NCBI GenBank assembly: GCA_900770195.1
Contig: CAAGJI010000080.1
Span: 1-49,321 of the forward strand
Length of the DNA: 49,321 nt
From: Oscillospiraceae bacterium
Lineage (GTDB): Bacteria; Bacillota; Clostridia; Oscillospirales; Ruminococcaceae
Reading direction: 5' to 3'
Part shown: in pieces, positions 8,020 through 16,970 of the stretch
How the letters are laid out: each line of letters starts with the position of its first letter
How positions within the stretch are numbered: the stretch's first letter is position 1
Notes under the pieces: generated by a model
Seen by the model: the letters and a program-made list of their open reading frames with translations, nothing else
The model's database searches: none
Told to the model about the DNA's origin: nothing
Program-made: the position numbers and the translations under genes

Positions 8020-10656
8020 TTACTGAGAGGAGTGGTTATTTTCCGCTTCCTCTGCCAGAATACAATGATACAAGAGAACATCTACAGCAGTAAACCCATT
8101 TATTGTTTTTCCATTGTCTACACTGCTCAGGAACATTTTTTTCTGTTCATCGGACATACTGCTATATTTCATTTGCATAAGCTGATGAACGTCTTCATTA
8201 TTATCTGAATTTGAGAGCTGCTGTTCTTCCGGTTTCGTAGTCATCAAACGATACATGGTAGTATTTGTAGGGAATGTATCTGTAAATGGCAATACGATAC
8301 CGCCATACTTAATCAAACCTTCGCCTTGTCCGCTATTTGTAACACATTCCATTTGCTGTGCAGAAATGTGCAGCTTTTCAGAAAGTATATCCCTGTCACC
8401 AGCAGCTTGATTCAGCATATACACGAAATCGGAGTTGTCAAAGATATTTTCTACTTCACTAGAAGAAAGCAAATCTTTAACGTTTTGCGTAATTCCTGTT
8501 GGAACACCGCCCCATTTACGGAATCTTTTCCAAATTTCTGCGGAATACTGTGCCGTCTGCTGTTCTTTTAGCAGCAAGTGAAATTCGTCAATGTAGTATC
8601 GGGTAACTTTTCGCTCTGCACGGTTTTGTGTTACTCTATTCCATACCGTATCTTGTACAATCAGCATTCCAACTTTCTTCAGCTGATTGCCAAGCTCCTT
8701 AATGTCAAAACAAACAATGCGATTATTAAGGTCGATGTTTGTGCGATGGTTAAACAAATTTTGAGAACCATTTACATACATCATCAATGAGTTAGAAATA
8801 CGCAATGCAATATCGCCACGGCTCTTTAACTCTTTGTATAAATCACTTAAAATAGGCATAGTTTCTTTGGAAGGATTATTATCAAAGAAATCAGTATAGA
8901 TTTTACGAACACAATCATCAATGATAGAGCGTTCTTCGGCAGAAATGCCATATCTACCACCTACAATGATTTCACAAAGAGAAATAATAAAGTTTGATTT
9001 TGTTGCAATCGGATTATCATCATCAGCACTGTCTAAATTGATGTCCATTGGATTGATATAATCTTCACTCTTTGAGGAGATTTTCACTAGCTGTCCGTGC
9101 AAATGCTGAACCAAAGGGAAATATTCTCCTTCTGGGTCACAAATGATAATGTCATCTGTCGTTTTCAAAAAGCTATCCAGAATCTCTCGCTTTACAGAGA
9201 ATGATTTACCAGAACCCGGTGTACCCAGAATCAAACCGTTGGGATTTTTCAAGTGAGAACGATTTGCCATAATCATATTTCCGGATACGGTATTTAATCC
9301 GTAATATGTACCATCTGTCTGAAACAGCTCTTGTGTGTTAAATGGTACAAAGACTGCAATACCAGTAGTGTGCATTGCTCTCGACGTTTGAAGCACATTG
9401 TATCCCAACGGAAGAGAACAATTTAAGTAATCTTCTTGCAGATAATCGCTGCTGCGAAGCATGCAGTTATTCTTTTGACACAAACGTTTTAGAAGTTCCA
9501 ACTGTAACTTCAATTCTTTTTTTGTTTTTGCATAATTCCTTATCAAAATTGTGATATGAAACAGTCTTTCGTTCTTACTGTTCAGGTCATCCAGAAGTGT
9601 TTCCAATTCCTCGATATACATCTTGATGGACGGAGGAAGAATATTGGGGTCATAACCAGACTGAGAAGCTTTTTTCTGTTCGTCAATCTTCATTTTTTCA
9701 ACGTCTGAAAGTTTAAGTTTAACGAATTTTAACGCATCAATCTGGTCAAGCGGTGTTACATGGATATTCACACAGAACAAATGCTGCATTTCCAAAAAGT
9801 CATTCAGAATTGTATCTGGTAATTCTCCGGCAAGAATGTCCATAGTCGAAATCGCACCGTAGGCACTTCCAATCTCAAAATTCATCTTATTGAACTTGAA
9901 TGAAGATGGAGCGATAAAATCTTTAGTGTCCATTCCATATCGGAGCATTTCTTTCCAGTCAAAAATAAATGGACTATTTTTAAACGGATTCAAAGAATAA
10001 TACAAGGTTTCTAGTCTTTCTGTTCCGTTTAGAGCTTTGGCATCCACACCAATATTTTTGAACATTTTAATGACTTCTATCTGGATATTCATAAGCTTAC
10101 TTTTAGCTACACGATAAGATGGTGCTTCAATCGTAAACGTAAGAAATTTCCTTGTAGATTGACCATTATTTCCGGATTTAAGTTTGCTAACAATCATCTG
10201 AGAGTATTCTTCTCGAATGTCATTAAAATCATCGTCCTGCTTTTCAATCTGGATTTCACCGACAAGTTTATCTTGACTGCGATTTTGATTTTCAAATGTC
10301 AACTGAAATTTGATTGTGTTATCAAAAAAATTGATAAGGTCGCAGTATTTTGAAAAAATATTGTTCTGTTCTTCAAATTCTGCTAGACGATAGCTTACAT
10401 CGTAAAACTGGATGGTTTTTGAGAACGTGTTTTCCGTCACCTGACAAACACCATCTTCATACATTCTATTGTATGCAATCGAATTTTGCACAGTAGAACT
10501 GTCTTTGTTGAATTTATGAATTTCTGTGATACGCTGCTGCATCACATCTTTATCTTCTTTTGTCAGCTGAGAGATTGGCTTTTGAGATGCGATGGTTGCA
10601 GCGGTTTTTGTGCTGTTTTTTACTTTCTTTTTCTTATCAGTTTTCTTTCCAAACAA
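8020..10656 (-). CDS. VirB4-type conjugation ATPase
   Basis: The 878 residues have a FtsK/HerA-type ATPase in the C-terminal half. The Walker A motif is GTPGSGKS at about residue 475, and the Walker B-like motif RYYIDEFHLLL is near 685. The N-terminal half is the typical VirB4 region. The enzyme powers assembly or operation of the type IV mating channel at the inner face of the membrane. The start codon is TTG, placed 8 bases behind the GGAGG site that also encodes the last codons of PrgI, so the two genes are tightly coupled. The length fits VirB4 homologues of Tn1549-type elements. Confidence 0.92.
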   Translation of the reverse strand: MFGKKTDKKKKVKNSTKTAATIASQKPISQLTKEDKDVMQQRITEIHKFNKDSSTVQNSIAYNRMYEDGVCQVTENTFSKTIQFYDVSYRLAEFEEQNNIFSKYCDLINFFDNTIKFQLTFENQNRSQDKLVGEIQIEKQDDDFNDIREEYSQMIVSKLKSGNNGQSTRKFLTFTIEAPSYRVAKSKLMNIQIEVIKMFKNIGVDAKALNGTERLETLYYSLNPFKNSPFIFDWKEMLRYGMDTKDFIAPSSFKFNKMNFEIGSAYGAISTMDILAGELPDTILNDFLEMQHLFCVNIHVTPLDQIDALKFVKLKLSDVEKMKIDEQKKASQSGYDPNILPPSIKMYIEELETLLDDLNSKNERLFHITILIRNYAKTKKELKLQLELLKRLCQKNNCMLRSSDYLQEDYLNCSLPLGYNVLQTSRAMHTTGIAVFVPFNTQELFQTDGTYYGLNTVSGNMIMANRSHLKNPNGLILGTPGSGKSFSVKREILDSFLKTTDDIIICDPEGEYFPLVQHLHGQLVKISSKSEDYINPMDINLDSADDDNPIATKSNFIISLCEIIVGGRYGISAEERSIIDDCVRKIYTDFFDNNPSKETMPILSDLYKELKSRGDIALRISNSLMMYVNGSQNLFNHRTNIDLNNRIVCFDIKELGNQLKKVGMLIVQDTVWNRVTQNRAERKVTRYYIDEFHLLLKEQQTAQYSAEIWKRFRKWGGVPTGITQNVKDLLSSSEVENIFDNSDFVYMLNQAAGDRDILSEKLHISAQQMECVTNSGQGEGLIKYGGIVLPFTDTFPTNTTMYRLMTTKPEEQQLSNSDNNEDVHQLMQMKYSSMSDEQKKMFLSSVDNGKTINGFTAVDVLLYHCILAEEAENNHSSQ

Positions 10657-10657
10657 G

Positions 10658-11047
10658 CTATTTACCTCCGTTCGCTTTTTTCAAAATCCGTTTCAGCCTA
10701 GTTGATTCCAATTGTAGTTCGATACAAGATAAGACATCCGTACTACGATAAATACGTTTGTGCTTTTTTTTGAAGTATCGTATCATGTTCTTAAAAATCG
10801 CATCAAAAAACAGTCCGTTCTTCTTGTAGATTCCGCAGACAATTGCAGGGGCTGCAACGCAACCCATAGCAATAATTCCGCCAGTAAGACCAAGCACACC
10901 TCGTGTCAGGAAAAACACAGGAAATCCAAGAGCTATTCCTATTCCAAAGCATACACACTGCCTTTTGGTTAAGCCAAACATGAATTTTTGCTTTATATCA
11001 TTTAAGTCTTTTGGTACTTTAACAAAATGTGAAGACTTTGCTCCCAT
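10658..11047 (-). CDS. PrgI-family membrane protein of the mating channel
   Basis: The 129 residues contain KVPKDLNDIKQKFMFGLTKR, which is typical of PrgI proteins. Two hydrophobic segments follow (about residues 33-50 and 55-75) and a basic C-terminus. PrgI proteins are small two-helix membrane components found directly before VirB4, as here. I chose the start at 11047 because it has a GGGAGG site at good spacing; an upstream start at 11125 has none. The stop lies in the ribosome site of virB4. Confidence 0.88.
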   Translation of the reverse strand: MGAKSSHFVKVPKDLNDIKQKFMFGLTKRQCVCFGIGIALGFPVFFLTRGVLGLTGGIIAMGCVAAPAIVCGIYKKNGLFFDAIFKNMIRYFKKKHKRIYRSTDVLSCIELQLESTRLKRILKKANGGK

Positions 11048-11060
11048 TGTATACCTCCCA

Positions 11061-11996
11061 TTAGTGTGCGTTAAACGCAGATTTAGAAATTGCTCCTGTA
11101 CGAAGAACTGTAAATACCAACGCACAAGTATAACCTAATAGAAATACCATCTGCATAGTAACGCTTCCAGAGCCACTATTTATTGTAGAAATCGCATTGT
11201 TAAATAACGTTTTAAAAATGCCAATCGCTACAATAATGAAAAAGCCCTGAAATGAAAGAGCTATCAATTGCTTAATCCAGTTCTTGCCGACAGAACCAAA
11301 TTCACCGCCGTCTACCAATGTTGCAACTGGAATCGGAGAAATACCTAAGTACATAAAAACTTCGATTATTCTAGAAGCCAGTACGATAACAATAGCCACT
11401 ATCATAATTATGACACCAAGGTACACTATGATGGAGATAAGCCATGTAGAAATCAATTCTCCTATGCTAAGACCGTCCAATGCATTCTTATTCAGTGACA
11501 CATCTGTCACACTGGTATTAAATAAAGTTGTCATTGCTGCTGAGGTTGCCGAAACGCCGAACCCGAATAGGGCAGAAGCAATGTAATAGACATTCGATAT
11601 TAAAATCGTGCCACATAGCGTTTTTATAATCCATTTGACGAATATTGAATCATCAAAGTCCTTGAAGTTATTCCCTCGAAGCACCATTTGTATGAGGTCA
11701 TTTATCATTAAAATGGCAAAAATGATACCTGCTATGGGAACTACTGCATTATTACAGAGCGTTTCAATGGTTTGCCATATTGTTGTTCCACTGCTTCCGC
11801 TTGCACCTGTAAAATTTGCAGGATGCGTGGTCAAGAAGTTTGAAACCAAACCGGAAACGCCTGTATCAGAGTTGTTGGGGTCAAAGGATGTTTTTATCAA
11901 ATCACCAATGCTGGAAAATTGAGATTTGATACCGTCTTTAAACAAGTTTTCAATCCACGTTTGCAGACCATCCACAAAGTCTTGTATAACGCCCAT
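11061..11996 (-). CDS. VirB6/TrbL-like polytopic channel protein
   Basis: The 311 residues have about six to seven hydrophobic segments from residue 75 on. The N-terminal part is amphipathic and polar (MGVIQDFVDGLQTWIENLF). This pattern and the place between the pilin-like gene and PrgI fit the VirB6-like membrane proteins of Gram-positive conjugative elements, which line the DNA channel. The start at 11996 is supported by an AAGGACGGTG site; the longer version from 12053 has no ribosome site and would extend into an upstream hairpin. Confidence 0.8.
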   Translation of the reverse strand: MGVIQDFVDGLQTWIENLFKDGIKSQFSSIGDLIKTSFDPNNSDTGVSGLVSNFLTTHPANFTGASGSSGTTIWQTIETLCNNAVVPIAGIIFAILMINDLIQMVLRGNNFKDFDDSIFVKWIIKTLCGTILISNVYYIASALFGFGVSATSAAMTTLFNTSVTDVSLNKNALDGLSIGELISTWLISIIVYLGVIIMIVAIVIVLASRIIEVFMYLGISPIPVATLVDGGEFGSVGKNWIKQLIALSFQGFFIIVAIGIFKTLFNNAISTINSGSGSVTMQMVFLLGYTCALVFTVLRTGAISKSAFNAH

Positions 11997-12027
11997 TACT
12001 TCACCGTCCTTTCTGTATACTATAGGA

Positions 12028-12058
12028 ATGACCTGCGGACAAACTGTCCACAAGTCAT
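12028..12058 (-). promoter_or_regulatory. Intercistronic hairpin between the pilin-like and VirB6-like genes
   Basis: An imperfect inverted repeat has arms ATGAC-TG-GGAC and GTCC-CA-GTCAT with a five-base loop. It lies about 30 bases upstream of the VirB6 ribosome site and has no T-run. Such hairpins often protect the 3' end of an abundant upstream message (here the pilin-like one) or lower expression of the next gene. That role is inferred. Confidence 0.45.
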
Positions 12059-12099
12059 CCGTAGTAAAAAATATAGGAGATTGTTACCGTAACAGACGA

Positions 12100-12480
12100 T
12101 TAAACAGCACTCTGCATCATGCTGATAAGTACCGGAACGAGAATAATGCCCAGCAGAATCAAACCAAGACCAGCCATCAGCTGCTTCATGCCCTGAGATT
12201 TTGCACCAGCGTTATCGTTACCGTAGCCTTCCAGCAAGTTAACTACGCCCCAGACACCAACACCGCCACCAATCAGGATAACAACAGAACGCAGAACTGT
12301 TCCAGCAGTCGAAATGAATGAGGAACTGTCAACTGCACCGGATGCAAAAGCAGTCATGCTGCACATGCAGCACATGATTGCCATGGTAAAGATGGTCAGC
12401 ACCGTCTTCTTTGTCATCTTACAAGTCTTAGTAAGCTTTTCGTTTGCAGCCGAAACTGCCATTGTAGATGTTTTCTTCAT
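12100..12480 (-). CDS. Maff2-type pilin-like/VirB2-like membrane protein
   Basis: The 126 residues have a long basic leader followed by a hydrophobic segment that ends in TAFASG, a likely signal-peptidase site. The mature part has two hydrophobic helices around a short polar loop (NLLEGYGNDNAGAKSQGMKQ). This is the layout of Maff2 family mobile-element proteins, which occupy the VirB2 pilin position in Tn1549-like operons. A 157-base gap upstream and a hairpin downstream suggest it is expressed more strongly than its neighbours. Function in pilus or channel formation is inferred from position and shape. Confidence 0.82.
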   Translation of the reverse strand: MKKTSTMAVSAANEKLTKTCKMTKKTVLTIFTMAIMCCMCSMTAFASGAVDSSSFISTAGTVLRSVVILIGGGVGVWGVVNLLEGYGNDNAGAKSQGMKQLMAGLGLILLGIILVPVLISMMQSAV

Positions 12481-12637
12481 TTTCTTTTTCCTCTTCTTTC
12501 AGATTATAATTTTTTAATTTACACCTAATTGCAACATAAAGAATGGTATGGGGAAGTACAGTCTATGATACCGAAAACTCGAAAAACGAACCATATGTAC
12601 ATAATCTCTATATTGCAATTACCAGACAACCCATTAT

Positions 12638-14539
12638 TCAGCAAGCATATTCTACGGCAACCTTGTCCGGCGGGGTTTCCATCCTATGTTTACTTCTTTT
12701 TGCCACGTAATCGGCGATGTCAAATTTCATATTGGGGTTATCATCCAATAGAAATCTATAGTTAGGGTGCTTTGTAATATCATACTTATCCGAAAAGAAT
12801 GGGCGTACTCCTCGAAGTTGTAAGATACATTTACCGCCGTCCATGACTGCTAGTTCATCCTGTGACTTCAGCTCCTTTCCCAGCTTTTGATAGTTAGTTC
12901 CGTAACTCTCGCTTTGTCCTCGATTTTGAGAAGTGTTATACGAATCAATCGTTTCTTTTCCCAAACTCTCGGAAATTTCTTTCAATGTTGACTTCTCTTT
13001 GCCACCGAGAAACAGCGTAGTGTCACAGTTACCCTCAATCGTGTCAGCATTATCTTTGTAAATCGCCTTTAGCTGTGATTTAGCCTGAAGAATGATACTT
13101 GCAGATATTTCACGACTTCGGATAGTAGCTATCAACTTTTCAAACTGTGGTATTTCTCCAATGTTCGCAAACTCATCGAGTAAGCAGCGAACATGGTATT
13201 TCAGCTTGCCACCGTCATTCGTATCTGCACGAGTACAGAGCAAGTTGAAAAGCTGTGAATACATAATTGCTACTAAGAAGTTAAATGTAGCATCGGTATC
13301 AGAGATAATGACAAATAAAGCAGACAGCTCATCACCAAGTTTGTCTAAGCCTAATTCGTCATATCTGGTTATCTCTAATACTTCATCTATTGCAAACGGT
13401 GCTAACCGTGTTGAACAAGAAATCAAAATAGACTTTGCTGTTTTACCAGCTGCCAGCTTATATGACTTAAACTGTTTGATTGCAAATGAAGCAATTCTAA
13501 CAACTTCATCTGAGGGTTCAAGTTCTTTAAATCCCTCATATCCTTCATATTCCTCTGGAATTTCTTCCGGAATTGTTCCGTTTATCCACATTTCAACGAA
13601 TTCAAAATGTCTATCAATTGCATTTTTGAATGTTTCATCATCTTCTCTGCACTCAGACATGTTAATCATATCAATCAATGTTTCAAAATTTCGTTCATCC
13701 GGAGGAGAGGTTGCAAAAATCATTGCAATATATGCAGTATATAAAAGTTTTTCTGCTTTAACCCAGAAATCTTCACCGCTATTCGGCTGATTTCCGCTTG
13801 TGTTTTTGATAAGGACATCTACAAATTTAAGAATATCCTTTTCACGATTTTTTTCGCTAATATATGCAAAAGGGTTATAGTGCATTGATTTTGCGAAATC
13901 AATCGTATTAAAAACCTTTATGTGATATGGTTCATAGATTGTCTTACCATTGCTATCTTTTCCTATCGGTCTACCACGCTTCAACATTTTTCCGCATTCA
14001 ATCAATACTGTTCCTTTCGGGTCGGTAACGATATAGCTAGAATGCATCTGCATTAAGTTTGGTTTGACAAAAAATCTTGTTTTACCTGAACCAGAACCAC
14101 CGATAACCAGAATATTTTTATTTCTGGCGTATTTCGGGTGAGAGGGTTTTCCCATTGTCAGGCTCTCGGTTTGCGTTAGAATTACATTATTAAACTTATC
14201 TTTTAAGTCCATATATGGTTCTATATCTTGTTCGTTGCCCCATCTTGCACTACCGTATTCCTCCCCATTACGGAATTTCTTTTTGTTTTTTGACTTAATG
14301 TACATGATGAGTTTCATTATGAGTGCAACTGCTACGCCAAATCCCAAATCTATCACATTGAAACTCGGAATTACCTGTGCAAAAACAACGCCTAGGTTAT
14401 TCATAAATGGCATCATTTTTTCAGAGATTCCGTTACCTTCGGCTGTTCGATATGCAAGTGAAATCAAATCACCTGCGTATCCAAATATAACAAATGGCAG
14501 CCAACTCAATATCGTTTTCTTTACTTTTTTGCTATTCAT
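12638..14539 (-). CDS. VirD4/TraG-type coupling protein
   Basis: The 633-residue type IV coupling protein has two N-terminal membrane helices (about residues 8-28 and 45-75). The Walker A motif is IGGSGSGKT at about residue 140, and the Walker B motif is CLLDEFANIG near 450. It also carries the conserved coupling-protein phrase SIILQAKSQLKAIY. It brings the relaxase-DNA complex to the mating channel. I chose the start at 14539, eight residues inside the longest frame, because a CGGAG site sits six bases upstream. It follows PcfB, its usual partner in pCF10 and Tn1549-type systems. Confidence 0.93.
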   Translation of the reverse strand: MNSKKVKKTILSWLPFVIFGYAGDLISLAYRTAEGNGISEKMMPFMNNLGVVFAQVIPSFNVIDLGFGVAVALIMKLIMYIKSKNKKKFRNGEEYGSARWGNEQDIEPYMDLKDKFNNVILTQTESLTMGKPSHPKYARNKNILVIGGSGSGKTRFFVKPNLMQMHSSYIVTDPKGTVLIECGKMLKRGRPIGKDSNGKTIYEPYHIKVFNTIDFAKSMHYNPFAYISEKNREKDILKFVDVLIKNTSGNQPNSGEDFWVKAEKLLYTAYIAMIFATSPPDERNFETLIDMINMSECREDDETFKNAIDRHFEFVEMWINGTIPEEIPEEYEGYEGFKELEPSDEVVRIASFAIKQFKSYKLAAGKTAKSILISCSTRLAPFAIDEVLEITRYDELGLDKLGDELSALFVIISDTDATFNFLVAIMYSQLFNLLCTRADTNDGGKLKYHVRCLLDEFANIGEIPQFEKLIATIRSREISASIILQAKSQLKAIYKDNADTIEGNCDTTLFLGGKEKSTLKEISESLGKETIDSYNTSQNRGQSESYGTNYQKLGKELKSQDELAVMDGGKCILQLRGVRPFFSDKYDITKHPNYRFLLDDNPNMKFDIADYVAKRSKHRMETPPDKVAVEYAC

Positions 14540-14578
14540 TATTTTCTCCGAAGTCAAAGTCAAGTGGCTTTGTCGGCA

Positions 14579-15064
14579 TTAAAGAGCCATGTCCTTTGAT
14601 TTTTCACGAACTTTTTCTTTCTTTTTCGGCTCTTGCTCTTGAATACGCTGTGCATTCTCACGCAGCTGCTGTCTTGTTACTGTCGGCTGCTTCTCAATGT
14701 CTTGCTGTTTTTCATTTGCATATTCAGTAAAAGCACGCTTGAAATTATCTGTCTTTCCAGATTCAAACATCACATGAAATTCGCCAGATGCTGAATCGTG
14801 TTTTATTGCAAAGTCAATATCATATTTTTTTGCGACAGACAAAAAATCTCCGATATTTTTATCTGACACTTCAATAGATTCCAACTTTCCACCATGTTCT
14901 GTTGCACGTTTATTCAATTGGCGAACAGAAATCTTACCTTTCTTTTCTGCATTTCCGCTTAAAAAGGTTTTCATCATCTCTTTCATTATGTCTGATGTAA
15001 GTTCAGTTGCTTGTTTGGAAAGAGAAAGTGTCTTTTTTAAGCCTTGTTCCATGTCAGAAGCCAT
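14579..15064 (-). CDS. PcfB family protein (DUF3801)
   Basis: The 161 residues open with a helix-rich region and contain KISVRQLNKRATEHGG, then FAIKHDSASGEFHVMFESGK, as expected for PcfB/DUF3801. The C-terminal tail is charged and Gln-rich. PcfB works with the coupling protein in enterococcal pCF10 transfer, and here too it directly precedes VirD4. A GGAGG site supports the start. Confidence 0.85.
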   Translation of the reverse strand: MASDMEQGLKKTLSLSKQATELTSDIMKEMMKTFLSGNAEKKGKISVRQLNKRATEHGGKLESIEVSDKNIGDFLSVAKKYDIDFAIKHDSASGEFHVMFESGKTDNFKRAFTEYANEKQQDIEKQPTVTRQQLRENAQRIQEQEPKKKEKVREKSKDMAL

Positions 15065-15076
15065 AGAATGTCCTCC

Positions 15077-15370
15077 TTATCTACGCATAATATGATTTAT
15101 TTCATACTGCGTGTGAAACGGACAGTCTTCTGTGCTTTGCAGCCATAAGCGAAGCTTTAAAGCAAACTTTCTGGCGGTTTTTACATCAGTTATCACTGCA
15201 ATTGTCACAATTTCACCATTGTTGATTTCAGCCAAAACGCTATATGATTTCATTTGATTTTGTTCAATTCGCAGCGAAACAATGTTTTCCTTGCACAGAA
15301 TACGGTTGAACTCAGTCAATAAAAGCTTTTCGGTTTTAACAGTTTTTACAACTTCCCTCATTCTTTTCAT
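15077..15370 (-). CDS. Hypothetical protein of the transfer operon, 97 residues
   Basis: The small cytoplasmic protein has a basic N-terminus and alternating strands and helices (LLLTEFNRIL, YSVLAEINNGEIVTIAVI, ARKFALKLRLWL). I recognise no family. It lies between the next hypothetical gene and PcfB with gaps of under 15 bases, so it belongs to the operon. A weak AGAGAG site could serve either the Met at 15370 or the one nine bases further on. Confidence 0.65.
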   Translation of the reverse strand: MKRMREVVKTVKTEKLLLTEFNRILCKENIVSLRIEQNQMKSYSVLAEINNGEIVTIAVITDVKTARKFALKLRLWLQSTEDCPFHTQYEINHIMRR

Positions 15371-15378
15371 CTCTCTTT

Positions 15379-15660
15379 TTAATCGGGCATCCGGAGCAAA
15401 TTTCCTGTATCTGAATTTCCAGACAACCAGTTAATCAACGTTGCCAAGGCTTGTTCCATTTGAATTCCAGTGTCGTAAACACCAAGAATTACAACGTCTT
15501 CATTGTCAACAACTTCTGCGACAATTGCATACGCCATTTTTTCTTCATCTGTTTCTGTATCCACCACGGTTGTATTTTCCATTGTGAATATGGAAATGAC
15601 GTTTGCGTAATTGACTAACATTTTGTCGTTTGTTCCCTTTGGAATAATGGTCATGCTCAT
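15379..15660 (-). CDS. Hypothetical protein of the transfer operon, 93 residues
   Basis: A small acidic protein (many Glu and Asp, TDEEKMAYAIVAEVVDN) with no membrane segment. The start at 15660 has a GGAGGA site seven bases upstream; longer starts lack one and would run into the gene before it. Its shape (strand-rich, about 90 residues) recalls its downstream neighbour, whose middle reads in a similar way (VLAEINNGEIVTIAVI against AIVAEVVDNEDVVILGVY). The two may be distant paralogues, which is inference. Confidence 0.65.
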   Translation of the reverse strand: MSMTIIPKGTNDKMLVNYANVISIFTMENTTVVDTETDEEKMAYAIVAEVVDNEDVVILGVYDTGIQMEQALATLINWLSGNSDTGNLLRMPD

Positions 15661-15716
15661 TTTTGATTCCTCCATTTTTTTATTTTCAACCGGAAATCCA
15701 GTTGATAGCGTAGTAA

Positions 15717-16577
15717 TTATCCGGTACACATATCATGGTGGACAAGGTTATCATAAAAACCCTCCATTGAAATGGGAGCATTGTATAACGCTGTCAGTAA
15801 ATAATTTTGCCTTGCTGTGATTTTGGCGGAGTTTGCCTTTAAGCAGTCTAAAACATACATGATATGTTCGGAATTGAGTTTTGAATACATAGAACGAACT
15901 ATTTCTGTATCCATATCCATACCGTTAATGCGAATGGATTTTTGTGTTGTACAACGTACAAAGCTAATCATATGAATGAGTTCATTCACTTGCTCAGCAT
16001 TGTATATTAAATGCCCTTTAGAGTTAGTCGTTTGCAGTATAATATCTGCTTCTATCTGTTCTTCGACCAATTGTTTTGTCTGTTCCCATTCAATCTTATC
16101 AATCCATCCTTTTTTATCTTCATTCTTTGAGATAGATTGATTGATAGTTAATAAATCAGTATTTGATTCTTTGGTACTTGATAGTTTTGATATTTTATAT
16201 ACATCGTGGTTTTCCGCATGTGTTTCATCCACATTTGGGTTTTCCCGATATGGTGTTTCCTGTTCTGGTGTATCCTCCAAAAAAATCGGTTCATCGCTTA
16301 TAGAATATTCCACGTCAAGAAATCTCCCATTATCAGCAAATATTCTTTGCCTGCGTAAATATCCGCATCTTTCTAATTCTTTGAGAGCCGAGGAAACTTT
16401 CGTTTCGCCGTCAGGAACGATGCTTGCCAAGCCTTTAATGGAAAAACTAAAAGAATCAGACATGGACAACATGGTCAAAAGTAAACCTCTTGCTGTTAGC
16501 CCAAGGCTTTTATCTCGAATAAATTCGTTATGAACCACTGTGAAATCCTTCTCCATTTTCTTTGTTAGTCTTGCCAT
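15717..16577 (-). CDS. Replication-initiator-like winged-helix protein with DUF6017-type C-terminus
   Basis: The 286 residues begin with a winged-helix region (FIRDKSLGLTARGLLLTMLS, then KVSSALKELERCGYLRRQR). A polar linker follows, then a C-terminal domain with LDCLKANSAKITARQNYLLT and ALYNAPISMEGFYDNLVHHDM, typical of DUF6017 proteins of Tn1549-like elements. It probably recognises an origin or regulates the operon; it is the first gene of the long minus-strand unit. The frame stays open upstream to 16784, but the AGGAG site and the homologous part both point to the Met at 16577. Its leader carries two terminator-like hairpins. Confidence 0.8.
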   Translation of the reverse strand: MARLTKKMEKDFTVVHNEFIRDKSLGLTARGLLLTMLSMSDSFSFSIKGLASIVPDGETKVSSALKELERCGYLRRQRIFADNGRFLDVEYSISDEPIFLEDTPEQETPYRENPNVDETHAENHDVYKISKLSSTKESNTDLLTINQSISKNEDKKGWIDKIEWEQTKQLVEEQIEADIILQTTNSKGHLIYNAEQVNELIHMISFVRCTTQKSIRINGMDMDTEIVRSMYSKLNSEHIMYVLDCLKANSAKITARQNYLLTALYNAPISMEGFYDNLVHHDMCTG

Positions 16578-16597
16578 TCTTACCACTCCTTTCTGAA

Positions 16598-16630
16598 AAA
16601 ACGTCCCTCGAAAAAACCGAGGAACGTTTT
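16598..16630 (-). terminator. Leader hairpin 1 (terminator-like) just before the rep-like gene
   Basis: The inverted repeat has 13-base arms (AAAACGTTCCTCG on the RNA strand, one mismatch) and a T-rich loop. On the minus strand it is followed by six T, then by the AGGAG site of the gene at 16577. It would act as an intrinsic terminator in the leader of the transfer operon. Confidence 0.65.
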
Positions 16631-16730
16631 CACTGTAAAAGTTGATTTTGATGATGATTTCACTTTTTATATGAAAAGCAAGCATAAAACAAAAAAACAA
16701 AACAAGGAGAAAAAAGAATGCCACACAAAA

Positions 16731-16766
16731 AAACGGCGTTCCTCGATTTTTTCGAGAAACGCCGTT
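16731..16766 (-). terminator. Leader hairpin 2 (terminator-like), partner of hairpin 1
   Basis: The inverted repeat has 16-base arms (AAACGGCGTT..CTCGA, one mismatch) with T-runs on both sides, so it can end transcripts in either direction. Its core CGTTCCTCG-T6-CGAG is shared with hairpin 1 in opposite orientation, so the two can pair with each other instead. Confidence 0.6.
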
Positions 16767-16783
16767 TGATTTGGCATTATTCA

Positions 16784-16793
16784 ATTATATCAA
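16784..16793 (-). promoter_or_regulatory. Possible extended -10 of the transfer-operon promoter
   Basis: On the minus strand the sequence reads TTGATATAAT, an extended -10 (TGaTATAAT), ending about 20 bases before hairpin 2. I see no good -35, so this is tentative. Confidence 0.3.
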
Positions 16794-16860
16794 TCTGTCT
16801 GCGGTTGTTTTTTCGTGTAAAATTTTTGTGAAATTCTGTTCCCTATCAAAATTACAGGTA

Positions 16861-16905
16861 TACCACATTAAACGAAAAATATCAACAAAAAATTTAATGT
16901 TGGTA
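16861..16905. repeat. Inverted repeat between the rep-like and excisionase-like genes
   Basis: The arms TACCACATTAAA (16861-16872) and TTTAATGTTGGTA (16893-16905) are inverted copies with one extra base. They sit in the divergent control region and could be an operator or a recombination-protein site. Confidence 0.45.
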
Positions 16906-16970
16906 AATCTTATTATTTAAGTTGTATATTATTACTGTGATAAGTAAATTACTATAAGGAGGACTTTATA

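Noticed and set aside
13092..13790. Open frame of 232 residues on the plus strand inside the coupling-protein gene
   Set aside because: It is antisense to VirD4 motifs and lacks a ribosome site.
16718..16831. Small plus-strand frame of 37 codons starting MPHKKTAFLDFFEKRR behind an AAGGAG-like stretch
   Set aside because: It consists mostly of the hairpin at 16731-16766 and is best explained by that structure.
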